The notes beneath the pieces were generated by a model. It did no database searches. It saw only the letters and a program-made list of their open reading frames with translations, and was not told the origin of the DNA. The translations under genes were made by a program, and so were the position numbers. DNA of 64,000 nt from Schaalia sp. JY-X169 (GTDB lineage: Bacteria; Actinomycetota; Actinomycetes; Actinomycetales; Actinomycetaceae): assembly GCF_014069575.1 (NCBI RefSeq), contig NZ_CP059675.1, positions 1,674,001 through 1,738,000 of the forward strand, given 5' to 3'. Below, one piece after another: positions 34,433-44,731 of the stretch (its first letter is position 1; every line of letters starts with the position of its first letter).

Positions 34433-35523
34433 GTGCGGCTCTAGTCGGCGCAACGACCTCCAGAAAATCGCGTCCCAAGGTCCATATCTCCGCCAGCGCG
34501 TACCCAACCATTGCAGCGATCGTCTTGCTGGCTGCGCTGCTCATCGGGGGCCAGATTGTTTACGGGAAGATCTTCGCCTGGAACACCATGTCCAGCCTTC
34601 TCGACAACAATGCCTACCTCGTCGTTTTGGCTGTGGGTATGACCTTCACGATTTTGACTGGCGGCATCGACCTCTCTGTCGGAGCTGTCTTGGCATTTTC
34701 GTCCGTCGCTGGCGTCCTCATGCTGCAGGCAGGTGTACCCGTAGTGGTAGTCATGCCGGCAATCGTCCTCATGGGAACTGCCTTTGGGCTGCTCTCCGGA
34801 ATTCTGGTGCGCTACTTCAACTTCCAGCCCTTCATCGCCACACTCTCAACGATGTTCCTGGCTCGCGGCCTAGCGTCGATCCTCTCCATTGAGCCCGTTC
34901 GTGTTGACCCTGATTCCTCAATGATGGCCCTTTCCGCGCGCATTGTGCTCATTGATGGCCCGAAGAGAAATGACTTCTACATTTCCCTCAACATCCTTAT
35001 CGCGCTTGCAGTCATTGTCGCGGGCTACTTCCTGTTGCACAGGACCCGATTCGGACGCACCGTCTACGCCCTCGGCGGCAATGCCCAGTCAGCCGAACTG
35101 ATGGGTCTACCCGCGGGGCGCTCAACAGTCTGGGTCTACGTTGTTTCAGGTACCTGCGCGGGACTTGCCGGACTGGTTTACACAACGACAGTTGGCAACG
35201 CTCAGAACATCACCGGCGTGGGCTGGGAGCTGGACGCAATCGCCGCAACCGTCATCGGTGGCACGCTCCTAACCGGCGGTGCTGGATACGTCCTCGGTTC
35301 AGTCACGGGTGTCTTCGTCCTCGGCGTCCTCAAGCTGCTCATCACCCGCGACGGCTCCGTACCCGCCGCTGCAACGACCATCATCACCGGAGCAATCCTG
35401 TTGATCTTCGTCCTCCTACAGCGGGCGATCGACCTGCGCCCCACCAACGGGGGTGGTGGCGCCCAAGAGGAAGCCACCGTCATCGAGAAGGAGTCAGAGA
35501 AGGCCCCACCCGCTGACCTCTAA
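34429..35523 (+). CDS. Sugar ABC transporter permease (YjfF-like)
   Basis: This 364-residue RbsC-type permease is the second in the transporter, as in YtfT/YjfF. Family block MTFTILTGGIDLSVGAVLAF and YALGGNAQSAELMGLPAGRS are present, with AIAATVIGGTLLTGGAGYVLG near the end. It has a hydrophilic C-terminal tail rich in Glu and Lys. It starts by ATGA overlap with the first permease and ends 74 bp before the fusion enzyme gene. It probably forms a heterodimeric channel with its upstream partner. Confidence 0.92.
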   Translation: MSAALVGATTSRKSRPKVHISASAYPTIAAIVLLAALLIGGQIVYGKIFAWNTMSSLLDNNAYLVVLAVGMTFTILTGGIDLSVGAVLAFSSVAGVLMLQAGVPVVVVMPAIVLMGTAFGLLSGILVRYFNFQPFIATLSTMFLARGLASILSIEPVRVDPDSSMMALSARIVLIDGPKRNDFYISLNILIALAVIVAGYFLLHRTRFGRTVYALGGNAQSAELMGLPAGRSTVWVYVVSGTCAGLAGLVYTTTVGNAQNITGVGWELDAIAATVIGGTLLTGGAGYVLGSVTGVFVLGVLKLLITRDGSVPAAATTIITGAILLIFVLLQRAIDLRPTNGGGGAQEEATVIEKESEKAPPADL

Positions 35524-35597
35524 CCTGGTAAAACCAGAGGTAACTCCAAGAAGTATCCCTGATTCCCGTGAACTCCTCCGCGAAAGGTCAAACAACA

Positions 35598-38048
35598 ATG
35601 GCAATTGAAATCACAGCCGGCAAATATGGCGCAACTATTGTTTCCGAGGGCGCCGGTCTGGCCTCTCTCACCTACGCGGGTCACGACATCGTCCTCCCAC
35701 ACGACCCTGCAGAAAAGCCCGTCGGCTACAACGGTAAGGTGCTAATCCCCTGGCCCAACCGCATCACCAACGGGCAGTATGTGTGGGAGGGCGAAACCTT
35801 CACTCTCGAAGTCAATGAGCCTGAAACGGGCGCTTCCCTTCATGGCTTGAGTTGTTGGGTCGACTGGGAAGTCACCGAACACACCGAATCCTCTGCGACG
35901 CTGAGAACCCGGATTGCTCCCACTTCCGGCTACCCTTTCCACCTTGAAACCGCTGTCACCTACACTTTGGACCCGCAAACTGGGCTTTCCATCTCAGTCG
36001 CGACAGCAAACACCGGCGACGTTCCCGCCCCATATGGGACGTCCGTGCACCCCTACTTGACAGTCGGGGCCCCTCTTGACGACTGCGTCATTTCAGTCCC
36101 TGCAGACATCGTCCTCGAGGTCGATGGTGATCTCAGTCCAACGGGCGACGTGGACGTCACGGGCACCCATCTCGACCTGCGCGGCGCAGTTCCTATGGCG
36201 GGCCGCTCCGTTGACCATGCGTTCACCGGGCTTCCCGACGGGACCTGGACCGTGAGCCTCACCGATCCAGAAACCGGGCGAGCAGTTGAAATGACTTCCT
36301 CCGAGCGCTGGGTGCAGATCTACACAGCAGAAAACCAGCAGCGCCAAGGTGTTGCCGTTGAACCCATGACGTGCCCTCCCAATGCCTTCAATTCCGGCAC
36401 CGACCTCATCATTCTTGAGCCAGGACAAACCACAACGTTCAAAACAGCTATCCGCGATGTCTCCCCCACCGCCATCATCGACGCGGGCGCAGCCACACTG
36501 GGTATTGAGTTCGGGTCGACTCGCATCAAAGCAGTGCTTGTTGACGGGAAGGGATCCGTCATCGCCAGCGGCGCACATGACTGGGAAAACCAACTTACCG
36601 ATGATCTCTGGTCCTACCCGGAGTCTGCGATCTGGCAGGGCCTCCAAGGGGCTTACGCCTCGTTGGTGCAGGACGTCCAAGCCCGCTACAACACTGCCAT
36701 CACGGCACTTTCCGCCCTGGGTTTCTCCGCGATGATGCACGGCTACATTGCATTGGACGAGGACGGGGGCCTGCTCACCCCCTTCCGCACGTGGCGCAAC
36801 ACCAACACGGGACCCGCAACAGAAGTGCTCTCCGCAGCACTGGACTTCAATATGCCCCACCGTTGGAGTTCGGCGCACCTCTACCAGGCTGCGATTGACG
36901 GTGAAGACCATGTCGCGAAGATCAAGTCGATCACCACCCTGGCAGGCCTCGTCCACCAGCGCCTCTCGGGTCGTTCCGTCCTCGGCGTTGGCGATGCTTC
37001 GGGCATGTTCCCCATTGATCCGGCCACCCACAACTACGACGAGCAACGTCTAGCCAAGTTTGATGAACTGCTTGCCCAGGCGGGCATCGAGTTCTCCCTT
37101 CGGGACGTGCTACCAACGGTCCTTGTCGCAGGTCAGGACGCAGGTCACCTCACCGAAGCGGGCGCCCTCCTGCTGGATCCCAGTGGAGTCTTGCAGCCGG
37201 GCACACTCATGTGCCCACCCGAGGGCGACGCGGGCACAGGCATGGTTGCTACCAACGCTGTTGCGGCGCGGACTGGCAATGTTTCTGCGGGAACTTCAAT
37301 CTTTGCGATGGTCGTCCTCGAACATGACCTGCAACGCGTTCACCCGGAACTTGACATGGTGACAACCCCGGACGGACTCCCTGTCGCGATGGTCCATTCC
37401 AACAATGGTGCCTCCGAATGGGACCAGTGGGTCGGTGTCTTCGCAGAACTCCTCGAGTCCGCGGGTTGTGAACTGTCGCGACCAGCCCTCTACGACCTCG
37501 CCTACGCCAAAGCCCTGGAAGGCGCGCCCGATGGTGGCGGACTGGTGGCCTACAACTTCCTCTCTGGTGAACCCGTCGTTGGGCTGGAGACCGGTCGTCC
37601 CCTGTTCTTCCGCACCCCTGACGCCCCCATCACACTGGCGAACTTCATGAGGACCCAACTCATGTCGATCTTCGGTGTTCTCCGTCTGGGAATGGATATC
37701 CTGATTGAGGACGAGGGCGTCCAGCTGGACCGACTGTTCGCCCACGGGGGCCTCTTCAAGACCCCGGTGGTTGCACAGACAATCATGGCCGCCGCCCTGA
37801 AGACGCCCGTTACGGTGAGTGCAACAGCCGGCGAAGGCGGCCCCTGGGGAATGGCGCTTCTCGCACTCTACGCCAGCAAGTATGCGTCTGAACTAAGTCT
37901 CCCCGAGTTCCTCAATCGGCACATCTTTGCTGATCTCGAGGCGCTCTCCGTTGACCCAAACCCGGAAGACGTCGCGGGATTCAACACCTTCCTTGAGCGT
38001 TATAAGCGCGCACTACCCGCCGAGGCGGCCGCGGGACAAAACAGCTAA
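35598..38048 (+). CDS. Fused aldose 1-epimerase (mutarotase) and L-ribulokinase-type FGGY kinase
   Basis: ATG 35598 sits 10 bases after AAAGG; GTG 35568 is an in-frame alternative. The 816-residue protein joins two enzymes. Residues 1 to about 290 form a galactose-mutarotase-like domain: LIPWPNRITNGQYVWEG, GTSVHPYL and AVEPMTCPPNAFNSG with the expected His and Glu. From about 295 comes an FGGY kinase: LGIEFGSTRIKAVLVDGKG (near 301), FSAMMHGYIALDEDG, FRTWRNTNTG, and a C-terminal half with FAHGGLFKTP and AGEGGPWGMALLALY. The kinase matches the AraB-like type found with AraA and AraD in Gram-positives. There is no start codon at the junction, so this is a true in-frame fusion. It would equilibrate anomers and phosphorylate L-ribulose. 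Confidence 0.9.
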   Translation: MAIEITAGKYGATIVSEGAGLASLTYAGHDIVLPHDPAEKPVGYNGKVLIPWPNRITNGQYVWEGETFTLEVNEPETGASLHGLSCWVDWEVTEHTESSATLRTRIAPTSGYPFHLETAVTYTLDPQTGLSISVATANTGDVPAPYGTSVHPYLTVGAPLDDCVISVPADIVLEVDGDLSPTGDVDVTGTHLDLRGAVPMAGRSVDHAFTGLPDGTWTVSLTDPETGRAVEMTSSERWVQIYTAENQQRQGVAVEPMTCPPNAFNSGTDLIILEPGQTTTFKTAIRDVSPTAIIDAGAATLGIEFGSTRIKAVLVDGKGSVIASGAHDWENQLTDDLWSYPESAIWQGLQGAYASLVQDVQARYNTAITALSALGFSAMMHGYIALDEDGGLLTPFRTWRNTNTGPATEVLSAALDFNMPHRWSSAHLYQAAIDGEDHVAKIKSITTLAGLVHQRLSGRSVLGVGDASGMFPIDPATHNYDEQRLAKFDELLAQAGIEFSLRDVLPTVLVAGQDAGHLTEAGALLLDPSGVLQPGTLMCPPEGDAGTGMVATNAVAARTGNVSAGTSIFAMVVLEHDLQRVHPELDMVTTPDGLPVAMVHSNNGASEWDQWVGVFAELLESAGCELSRPALYDLAYAKALEGAPDGGGLVAYNFLSGEPVVGLETGRPLFFRTPDAPITLANFMRTQLMSIFGVLRLGMDILIEDEGVQLDRLFAHGGLFKTPVVAQTIMAAALKTPVTVSATAGEGGPWGMALLALYASKYASELSLPEFLNRHIFADLEALSVDPNPEDVAGFNTFLERYKRALPAEAAAGQNS

Positions 38049-38082
38049 GACAGTAACCAACTTAATTGAGGACGGACACAAC

Positions 38083-38805
38083 ATGATGACCTCGCAGTGG
38101 TCGCCGCGCATGGCGGAGCACGTTGAAGACGCTAAGAAAGTCGTCTGTGAGCTGCACGCAGAACTAATCAAGTGGAACCTTGTCGTGTGGACTGCAGGCA
38201 ACGTCTCGCAGCGTGTGCGCGGCATAGACGGTGCCGAGGACGTCCTCGTCATCAAGCCTTCCGGAGTTCCCTACGACAGGTTGACACCGGCTGACATGGT
38301 GGTCTGTGACCTTGACGCGAACCTGATTATCGGCGAGCACTCGCCCTCGTCTGACACCGCCGCGCACGCCTACGTTTACCGCCACATGCCCGAGGTCGGT
38401 GGCGTGACCCACACCCACTCAACATACGCAACTGCGTGGGCAGCAATCGGTGAAGAGGTTCCCTGTGTCCTCACCATGATGGCTGACGAGTTCGGAGGCC
38501 CGGTACCGATCGGCCCGTTCGCCCTCATCGGTGACGATTCCATCGGACGCGGCATCGTTGAGACCCTTTCGAAGTCCAACTCTTCCGCCGTCCTCATGCA
38601 AAACCACGGCCCTTTCACGATCGGAGAGGACGCGGAAGCCTCCGTGAAGACGGCGGCGATGGTTGAAGAAGTCTCCCAAACAATCTGGGCGGCCCGGCAG
38701 ATGGGCGACCTCATCCCCATCCCCCAAGAGAAGATCGATTCTCTCTACTACAGGTATCAAAATGTCTACGGACAGCACAGCGAAGGAGCGAGTGACTCGG
38801 AATGA
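38083..38805 (+). CDS. araD: L-ribulose-5-phosphate 4-epimerase
   Basis: I choose ATG 38083 (ATG 38086 also possible), just after a GAGGACGG site, 34 bp from the fusion stop. The 240-residue class II aldolase-fold enzyme shows [42 protein letters not shown] with zinc-binding His residues, and [15 protein letters not shown]. It converts L-ribulose 5-phosphate to D-xylulose 5-phosphate, the last step of L-arabinose catabolism. The gene overlaps araA by ATGA (38802-38805). Confidence 0.93.
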   Translation: MMTSQWSPRMAEHVEDAKKVVCELHAELIKWNLVVWTAGNVSQRVRGIDGAEDVLVIKPSGVPYDRLTPADMVVCDLDANLIIGEHSPSSDTAAHAYVYRHMPEVGGVTHTHSTYATAWAAIGEEVPCVLTMMADEFGGPVPIGPFALIGDDSIGRGIVETLSKSNSSAVLMQNHGPFTIGEDAEASVKTAAMVEEVSQTIWAARQMGDLIPIPQEKIDSLYYRYQNVYGQHSEGASDSE

Positions 38806-40310
38806 AAAGCGCATTTGAAGGAAAAGAGATCTGGTTCCTAACCGGTAGCCAAGACCTCTACGGTGAGGACACGCTGGCTCAGGTCGCTCACCAGTCACAG
38901 GAGGTCGTTACGGATCTGAACCGTGACGGGGACCTTCCTGTGCGGATCGTTTGGAAGCCAACGCTGAAGGATTCAGATTCCATCCGCCGTGCCATGCTCG
39001 ACGCCAACAGCGACGACAATGTCGTGGGTGTCATCACTTGGATGCACACATTCAGCCCGGCGAAAATGTGGATCAACGGTCTCGGGGTCCTCAAGAAACC
39101 CTTGCTTCACCTCAACACTCAAGCCAATGTGGCACTGCCCTGGGACTCAATCGACTTTGACTTCATGAACCTCAACCAGTCCGCGCATGGCGACCGCGAG
39201 TACGCGTACATCCTTTCGCGCCTGCGCATTGCACGTGAGACCGTGGTCGGTCACGTCAGTGACCCAAAGGTCCGCGAACGTATCGCCCTGTGGTCCCGCG
39301 CGTGCATTGGGTGGGCTGCCGTCAATGGTCTGAACGTGGTGCGGTTTGGCGACAATATGCGCAACGTTGCGGTCACCGACGGGGACAAGACTGAGGCCGA
39401 GCGCGTCCTCGGTGTCAACGTCTCAACGTACTCCGCAAATGAGTTGGTTGAAAAGATCAACAAGGTCACTGCAGCCGAGGCCGAAGCGTTGGCAGCAGAG
39501 TACGAGTCCCTCTACGACGTGGTTCCAGAACTCCGCGAAGGCGGGGCTCGTCACGACTCTCTGGTTTACGCCGCTAGTCAAGAAATTGCGATTCGGCGCT
39601 TCCTTGAGGAGCGGAACGCCGGGGCCTTTACCACGAACTTTGAGGATTTGGGTGCCCTCAAGCAACTCCCCGGCATCGCGGCACAACGCCTCATGGCACA
39701 GGGCTATGGGTTTGGCGCCGAGGGCGACTGGAAAACAGCCGTCCTCGTCCGAGCAGTCAAAGCGATGAGTGAGGGGCTGCCCGGTGGTGCTTCCCTAATG
39801 GAGGACTACACTTATAACCTGGTCCGCGGCGAAGAGCTGATTCTTGGCGCACATATGCTGGAGATTTGCCCGTCACTGACCACTCAGAAGCCTAGAGTTG
39901 AGATCCACCCGCTCGGAATAGGCGGCAAGGAAGACCCTGTACGCATGGTGTTCCACACCGACCCCGGGCCGGCTGTCGTGGTTTCCATGGCAGATATGGG
40001 GGCACGCTTCCGCCTGACTGCGAACGAGGTCGAGGTGGTGACGCCACCGGCTCCCATGCCCAACCTGCCGGTCGCACACGCCGTGTGGAAGCCGCAGCCA
40101 TCGCTTGAAGTCTCGGCAGAATGCTGGATGGAGTCCGGCGGAGCCCATCACACAGTCCTGACAACGTCGGTGGGTGCTGACATTTTCCGACTGTTCGCGG
40201 AGATGGCAAGCACTGAGCTACTAGTTATCGACCAGGAGACAACCGTCCCGGCGTTCAAGGACAAGCTACGCTGGAACTTCGCGTACTATCACCTGGCTAA
40301 CGGGCTGTAG
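38802..40310 (+). CDS. araA: L-arabinose isomerase
   Basis: The 502-residue protein aligns well with AraA across its length: [20 protein letters not shown] at the N-terminus, [51 protein letters not shown] and a C-terminal [12 protein letters not shown]. It isomerises L-arabinose to L-ribulose (also D-galactose to tagatose) with Mn2+. Its start overlaps araD. The operon thus holds all three catabolic activities, with the kinase as part of the fusion protein. Confidence 0.95.
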   Translation: MKSAFEGKEIWFLTGSQDLYGEDTLAQVAHQSQEVVTDLNRDGDLPVRIVWKPTLKDSDSIRRAMLDANSDDNVVGVITWMHTFSPAKMWINGLGVLKKPLLHLNTQANVALPWDSIDFDFMNLNQSAHGDREYAYILSRLRIARETVVGHVSDPKVRERIALWSRACIGWAAVNGLNVVRFGDNMRNVAVTDGDKTEAERVLGVNVSTYSANELVEKINKVTAAEAEALAAEYESLYDVVPELREGGARHDSLVYAASQEIAIRRFLEERNAGAFTTNFEDLGALKQLPGIAAQRLMAQGYGFGAEGDWKTAVLVRAVKAMSEGLPGGASLMEDYTYNLVRGEELILGAHMLEICPSLTTQKPRVEIHPLGIGGKEDPVRMVFHTDPGPAVVVSMADMGARFRLTANEVEVVTPPAPMPNLPVAHAVWKPQPSLEVSAECWMESGGAHHTVLTTSVGADIFRLFAEMASTELLVIDQETTVPAFKDKLRWNFAYYHLANGL

Positions 40311-40318
40311 AAAGTAGA

Positions 40319-41362
40319 ATGACGATGTCGCAGAAGCCGATTGCGCCGGGCCAATCCGTAGCTGTTAAAACGGCCCGACGCCCGTCAATGGCGGATGTTG
40401 CCGCTGTTGCCGGGGTCTCGCACCAAACGGTTTCTCGCGTCCTCAACAACAAGGGATCCGTCCGGGAAGAAACGCGCCAGCGTATCTTGGAAATCATGTC
40501 TGACATGGGCTATCGGCGCAATGAGTCGGCGCGGGCGTTGGCATCGAGCCAGAGCCGACTCATTGGTGTTGTCACTCCCCGCCTTGTTGAGTGGGGGCCA
40601 GCCACAACTCTCCTGTCATTGCAGCTTGCGGCAAATGAAACCGGGTACTTCGTGAGTGTGGCAACGCTTGCCGAGTTCACTGCGGAAAACATGGAGCGGG
40701 CAGTCGATGATCTGCTCAGCCTGGGAGTTGCGGGCTTGATCGTGATTGCACCAGTGGAGCCTATGGCTCGGGAACTTGAAACCCAGACGATTCCCGTTCC
40801 AACGCTTGTTATTGCGTCCAGTTGGATCAGTTCCGACTCTGAGATTGCTCGAATCGGAATTGATCAGCGCGTCGGTGTGAGGGCAGCGCTTGCGCACCTC
40901 AAGTCGCTGGGGTGCGACAGTGTTGCTCACATCAAGGGACCAGATGGCGACTTCGATGCAATGGAACGCGACGCCGCGTGGGCAGAGGGCGTGGCAGAGC
41001 TGGGTATGACTAAGGGTGCCCGCATTCAGGGCGCCTGGGATGCGGACACGGGGTACGCGGCAGCACAGCAGCTGCTTGCCGCCCCCTTGCCCGATGCGGT
41101 GTTTGTGGCGAACGACCAGATGTCTCTGGGAGCTTTGAAGGCTCTGTCCGAGGCCGGGGTACGGGTCCCTGAGGATCTGCGGCTCTTTGGCTTTGACGAT
41201 CAGGATGGCTCTGCATATTTCGAGCCGGCCCTGACCACGGTGCGCCAGGACTTTCAGGAAATCGGGGATGAAGCGATAGCCGTCCTGCGACGGCTAATCG
41301 AAGGTGAGAGCCCGGCGATTGCGATGATTCCAGCAACCTTGGTGCTTCGGGCCAGCGCATAG
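40319..41362 (+). CDS. LacI-family regulator, probable arabinose repressor
   Basis: The 347-residue protein has a LacI helix-turn-helix at about residues 22-45 (SMADVAAVAGVSHQTVSRVL), hinge helix ARALASSQS, then a periplasmic-binding-like effector domain (LIGVVTPRLVEWGPATTLL, VFVANDQMSLGALKALSEAG, RLFGFDDQDGS). It starts 8 bp after araA, so it is cotranscribed. The palindromes at 30542-30613 upstream of the operon are of the LacI class and are its probable targets. The inducer is presumably L-arabinose or a pathway intermediate. It is not homologous to the GntR-type AraR of Bacillus. Confidence 0.88.
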   Translation: MTMSQKPIAPGQSVAVKTARRPSMADVAAVAGVSHQTVSRVLNNKGSVREETRQRILEIMSDMGYRRNESARALASSQSRLIGVVTPRLVEWGPATTLLSLQLAANETGYFVSVATLAEFTAENMERAVDDLLSLGVAGLIVIAPVEPMARELETQTIPVPTLVIASSWISSDSEIARIGIDQRVGVRAALAHLKSLGCDSVAHIKGPDGDFDAMERDAAWAEGVAELGMTKGARIQGAWDADTGYAAAQQLLAAPLPDAVFVANDQMSLGALKALSEAGVRVPEDLRLFGFDDQDGSAYFEPALTTVRQDFQEIGDEAIAVLRRLIEGESPAIAMIPATLVLRASA

Positions 41363-41386
41363 CGCCGGGCTCCTCCACCCGGACGG

Positions 41387-43885
41387 CTACTCCGCCGCCA
41401 ATGCCTCCACCGGTGACACCCTCGATGCGCGGCGCCCCGGGACAATCGACGCCACCAGCGCCGCGCCAATCGCAACGACCACGATAATCAGCCACTGCAC
41501 CCACGGCACCGCAAGCACAGACTCACTGACACCTGTCGGTAGTGACATGAAGCCGACTGCCCCGAAGTACGCTCCGGCCAGGAGTCCCAGCAGCGTGGAA
41601 GTAACCGCAATCAGCAGCGCTTCCCAAGAGAGCATGGACCGCACCTGCTTGCGGGTCATCCCCAGAGCACGCAGCAGCCCATTCTCCCGGCTTCTTTCTG
41701 CAACAGATAGCGACAGAGTGTTGGTTATGCCAACCAGGGCAACCAGGACGGAAACTGCCAGCAGGCCCACAACCACCATCACCAGAATGTTGACAATCTG
41801 GTCGATTGCGGATCGTAGGGCCACTGCCCCCTCAATCTGTAGGTCTGAACCTGATTCCTGGATCTGGCTGATGATGTCCGCATACTGCCCGGGATCTTCC
41901 AGTTGCATCCACACCTGAGTGGGGGCAAGTTCTACGCCCATGTTGGTTGCCGTCGGGGGCGTTACAACGAAGCGATCATCACCCGCGGTTCCTTCCGAAG
42001 GGATGAGGGTGACGTCAGCGCAAGTGTCCTCAACACAAACAGATCCTTCAGTTGCAGCCGTCACCAGCCACGCTGGAACAAGCACCTCTCCATCACTCAG
42101 AGCTTCGGCACTGCCACGCATGACGGAGTCTAGGCCGGAGTCAACCACCAGTGTCCCCTCAGGTCCGAAGACCTCAGACCCCTCACTAACCTCAATTCTG
42201 GCAGGTGCACCATCGACAACCACTGATGTGGCAAGCCCAGGAATCGCTTCCAAATCGCTCAACTGTTTGTCCGTGAATCCCGCAGGTGGTGCAGATACAA
42301 CCAGGTCAATAGGCGCTGATCGATCCAGTGCTGCGGCCGAGGTCGCGCGCAGCGACTCTGCCCCAAAGGTCACCATTGAAATAAGCGTGACGCCAATGAA
42401 CACCGCGATTCCAGTGGCAGCAGTTCGCCCCGGATTTCTCACGGTATTCACGGCTGCCAGTCGGTATGACTCCGACGTGCCCCACTTCCCGACCGCCCTC
42501 GTAATTAGAGGTAGGACAGCAGATAGAAGGGTTATCAGTGCCGCAGCGGTGAGAACAGCAAGTCCGAGGACGGCTGGGAACCTCTCCATCTTTAGATCCG
42601 GATCCGTCGTAGAGAATGCGAGGTACGCGGTGGCGCCGCCCAGGACCGCCGTGAGAACCCCACTGACCACACCAGTCACCACCTGTTTGCGTGTCATCTG
42701 CGCAACGGTCTCGGGTCTGCCAGCCAGAGCCTGCACCGGTGCAACCCGAGAGGCCCGGAGCGCGGGACGGAAACCCGCAAGCGTCGTGAGCAGTGTGCCG
42801 GTCACTAGAAGCACCAAGACCTGGGTGATGCTCACTGATGTCAGTGCCACGGCAAAGCTGGAAACCACGCCGCCTGCGGATGCAATGGCAGACCCGCCGA
42901 GCACCCCCACAACAATGCCGATGACAGAGCCGACCAGGCCCACCGCAACCGACTCCATGACCATGAGTCGGCGCACCTGTTTGCCCGTGGCCCCAATGAC
43001 GCGAAGGAGTGCCAGTTCGCGTTCGCGTTGCCTGAAGATGACCTGGAAGGTCGTTCCAATAACGATCATCGCGACCGTCGCCGCAATGACCGGGAACAGT
43101 AGCAGCATCAGTGTCAGGGCTGCACTGGAGGTGTTGATCGCCTTCAAAGACTCTTCAGTTGCATCGTGGCCGGTCGTGACGACTGCGCCTTCAATGCCGC
43201 CCTCGTCCAAGGCTGCTCGTACTGCGGTAGCTAGGTCTTCTTGCTCCTCGGAGGACAGCTCCGCCTTGTCCCCGGCGGCTAGGAGTTCCTCTGGTTGCAG
43301 GCCCGGAGAAGCAGCCGCGAGCCCCTCGTTAGTGAAGAAAACGTCCGCAACCGACACCATGATTGATTGCTGTTTCGTTTGGACTATTCCTGTGACGGTA
43401 AGGTCGAGAGGGTTGCCCTCCCTGTTCTTCGCGGTGAGGACTGAGCCAACCTCAAGTTCGTACCGCTGCGCCACCCCGTCACTGACGAGAATCTCCGTGG
43501 TTGTTGTTGGGTTGGTGCCGGACTCTAGGGTTTGGGTGTGGAGGCGTTGCCCACCAATCGTTGCCGCTGACAGCCAGGGGTTGTCGGGGCGATCCAACTC
43601 TATTCCGGAGTATGAGGAGACATAGATTTCCGTGACACCTGGGACGTTTTCAACTATCCCGACGGCCTCGCTCAAGTCGGGCCACTCTGCAGATTCGTAG
43701 TCGGGTGACACCACGACTGCTGCCCCCGTGTACTGCCCCGCGACTTGGTCACGGATTCCTTGGTTGAGGGCGCCCCCGAAGACGAGGGCTGCGGCAACGA
43801 AGGCCACGGCGATCGCTGCCGCTACCACCGTCGCGGTGTAGCGCCTGGCGTGGTGCTTCAAATTTGCTCGAATTAGGGGACCCAT
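41387..43885 (-). CDS. FtsX/MacB-type ABC transporter permease
   Basis: I take ATG 43885, which shares one base with the ATPase stop (TGATG) and follows AGGTGG; a longer frame to 43924 only reads into the ATPase gene. The 832-residue protein has the duplicated architecture of actinobacterial FtsX permeases: an N-terminal helix (YTATVVAAAIAVAFVAAALV), a large extracytoplasmic domain, a three-helix FtsX domain near 260-380, a second helix-domain-FtsX set, and the final FtsX block (NTLSLSVAERSRENGLLRAL). Such systems expel lipids or peptides, or act mechanically. Substrate unknown. A weak hairpin at 41365-41382 lies between it and the convergent LacI gene. Confidence 0.88.
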   Translation of the reverse strand: MGPLIRANLKHHARRYTATVVAAAIAVAFVAAALVFGGALNQGIRDQVAGQYTGAAVVVSPDYESAEWPDLSEAVGIVENVPGVTEIYVSSYSGIELDRPDNPWLSAATIGGQRLHTQTLESGTNPTTTTEILVSDGVAQRYELEVGSVLTAKNREGNPLDLTVTGIVQTKQQSIMVSVADVFFTNEGLAAASPGLQPEELLAAGDKAELSSEEQEDLATAVRAALDEGGIEGAVVTTGHDATEESLKAINTSSAALTLMLLLFPVIAATVAMIVIGTTFQVIFRQRERELALLRVIGATGKQVRRLMVMESVAVGLVGSVIGIVVGVLGGSAIASAGGVVSSFAVALTSVSITQVLVLLVTGTLLTTLAGFRPALRASRVAPVQALAGRPETVAQMTRKQVVTGVVSGVLTAVLGGATAYLAFSTTDPDLKMERFPAVLGLAVLTAAALITLLSAVLPLITRAVGKWGTSESYRLAAVNTVRNPGRTAATGIAVFIGVTLISMVTFGAESLRATSAAALDRSAPIDLVVSAPPAGFTDKQLSDLEAIPGLATSVVVDGAPARIEVSEGSEVFGPEGTLVVDSGLDSVMRGSAEALSDGEVLVPAWLVTAATEGSVCVEDTCADVTLIPSEGTAGDDRFVVTPPTATNMGVELAPTQVWMQLEDPGQYADIISQIQESGSDLQIEGAVALRSAIDQIVNILVMVVVGLLAVSVLVALVGITNTLSLSVAERSRENGLLRALGMTRKQVRSMLSWEALLIAVTSTLLGLLAGAYFGAVGFMSLPTGVSESVLAVPWVQWLIIVVVAIGAALVASIVPGRRASRVSPVEALAAE

Positions 43886-44661
43886 CAGGCCACCTGCTTG
43901 ATCTGTTCGGCGCTGGGCTTCCACAGGTCGGCAGCGATCCTGCCGTCACGTACCACAATGACCCGATCGGACCTTTGGGCGACATGGTGGTCGTGTGTGA
44001 CCATGATGATGGTTTGTCCCAGGTCATCAACTGCACTGCGCAACAGCGACAGCACCTCATCTGTCGAGGCCGAATCAAGGTTGCCTGTGGGTTCGTCAGC
44101 AACGATGATGGCGGGCGCGGCCACCAGTGCTCTGGCGAGGGCGACCCTCTGCTGCTGGCCTCCGGAGAGCTGCGAGGGGAAATGGTGGAGTCGGTTGGTG
44201 ATTCCCAGGCTGGAAACAATCATTTGGTAGAGGTCTTCGTCCACCTTGTGACCCGCTAGTCGGCTGGGTAGAAGGATGTTGGCCTTGGCGTCGAGGGTTG
44301 GAATCAGATTGAAGCTCTGAAACACAAACCCGATGCGGTCGCGGCGCAGCCTGGTGAGCTTGTCATCCGAGAGGCCCCGAAACTCCACGCCCTCAAGGCT
44401 CACAGAGCCGGAAGTGATGGCGTCAAGACCAGCCAAAACATTGAGCATGGTGGACTTCCCTGAGCCCGAGGGCCCCATGATTGCGGCGAACTGCCCCGCG
44501 TAGAAATCGACGGACACTCCGTCAAGGGCTGCGACTGCGGTCTCGCCCTCGCCATAGAGGCGACTGACGCCCCGCAGGCTGGAAACCACACCTCCCGGCG
44601 CTGTTGCTGGTGGAATTGGATCGGTTGGTGCGCTCTGGTGGCGCGGCTCGATGTTGCTCAT
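43885..44661 (-). CDS. ABC transporter ATPase (LolD/MacB type)
   Basis: Start chosen at ATG 44661 (MSNIEPRHQ); GTG 44682 and ATG 44673 are possible and none has a strong ribosome site. The 258-residue protein has Walker A MGPSGSGKSTMLNVLAG, Q-loop FVFQSFNLIPTLDAKANI, signature LSGGQQQRVALARAL, Walker B IIVADEPTGNLD and switch His VTHDHHVAQRS. The FQSFNLIPTL and ADEPTGNLD sequences are characteristic of the LolD/MacB/FtsE group, which pairs with FtsX permeases such as the overlapping downstream gene. Confidence 0.92.
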   Translation of the reverse strand: MSNIEPRHQSAPTDPIPPATAPGGVVSSLRGVSRLYGEGETAVAALDGVSVDFYAGQFAAIMGPSGSGKSTMLNVLAGLDAITSGSVSLEGVEFRGLSDDKLTRLRRDRIGFVFQSFNLIPTLDAKANILLPSRLAGHKVDEDLYQMIVSSLGITNRLHHFPSQLSGGQQQRVALARALVAAPAIIVADEPTGNLDSASTDEVLSLLRSAVDDLGQTIIMVTHDHHVAQRSDRVIVVRDGRIAADLWKPSAEQIKQVA

Positions 44662-44731
44662 GTATTCAAGCATTCCACGCACGGGTTCAGAAACGGCTCG
44701 GGGTTCCCCCTGAAATCCCCCTGGTTGCTCC

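Noticed and set aside
41919-43625. 568-codon open frame antisense to the FtsX permease
   Set aside because: Ser/Thr/Pro/Arg-rich shadow of a clear membrane-protein gene, with no domain resemblance or ribosome site.
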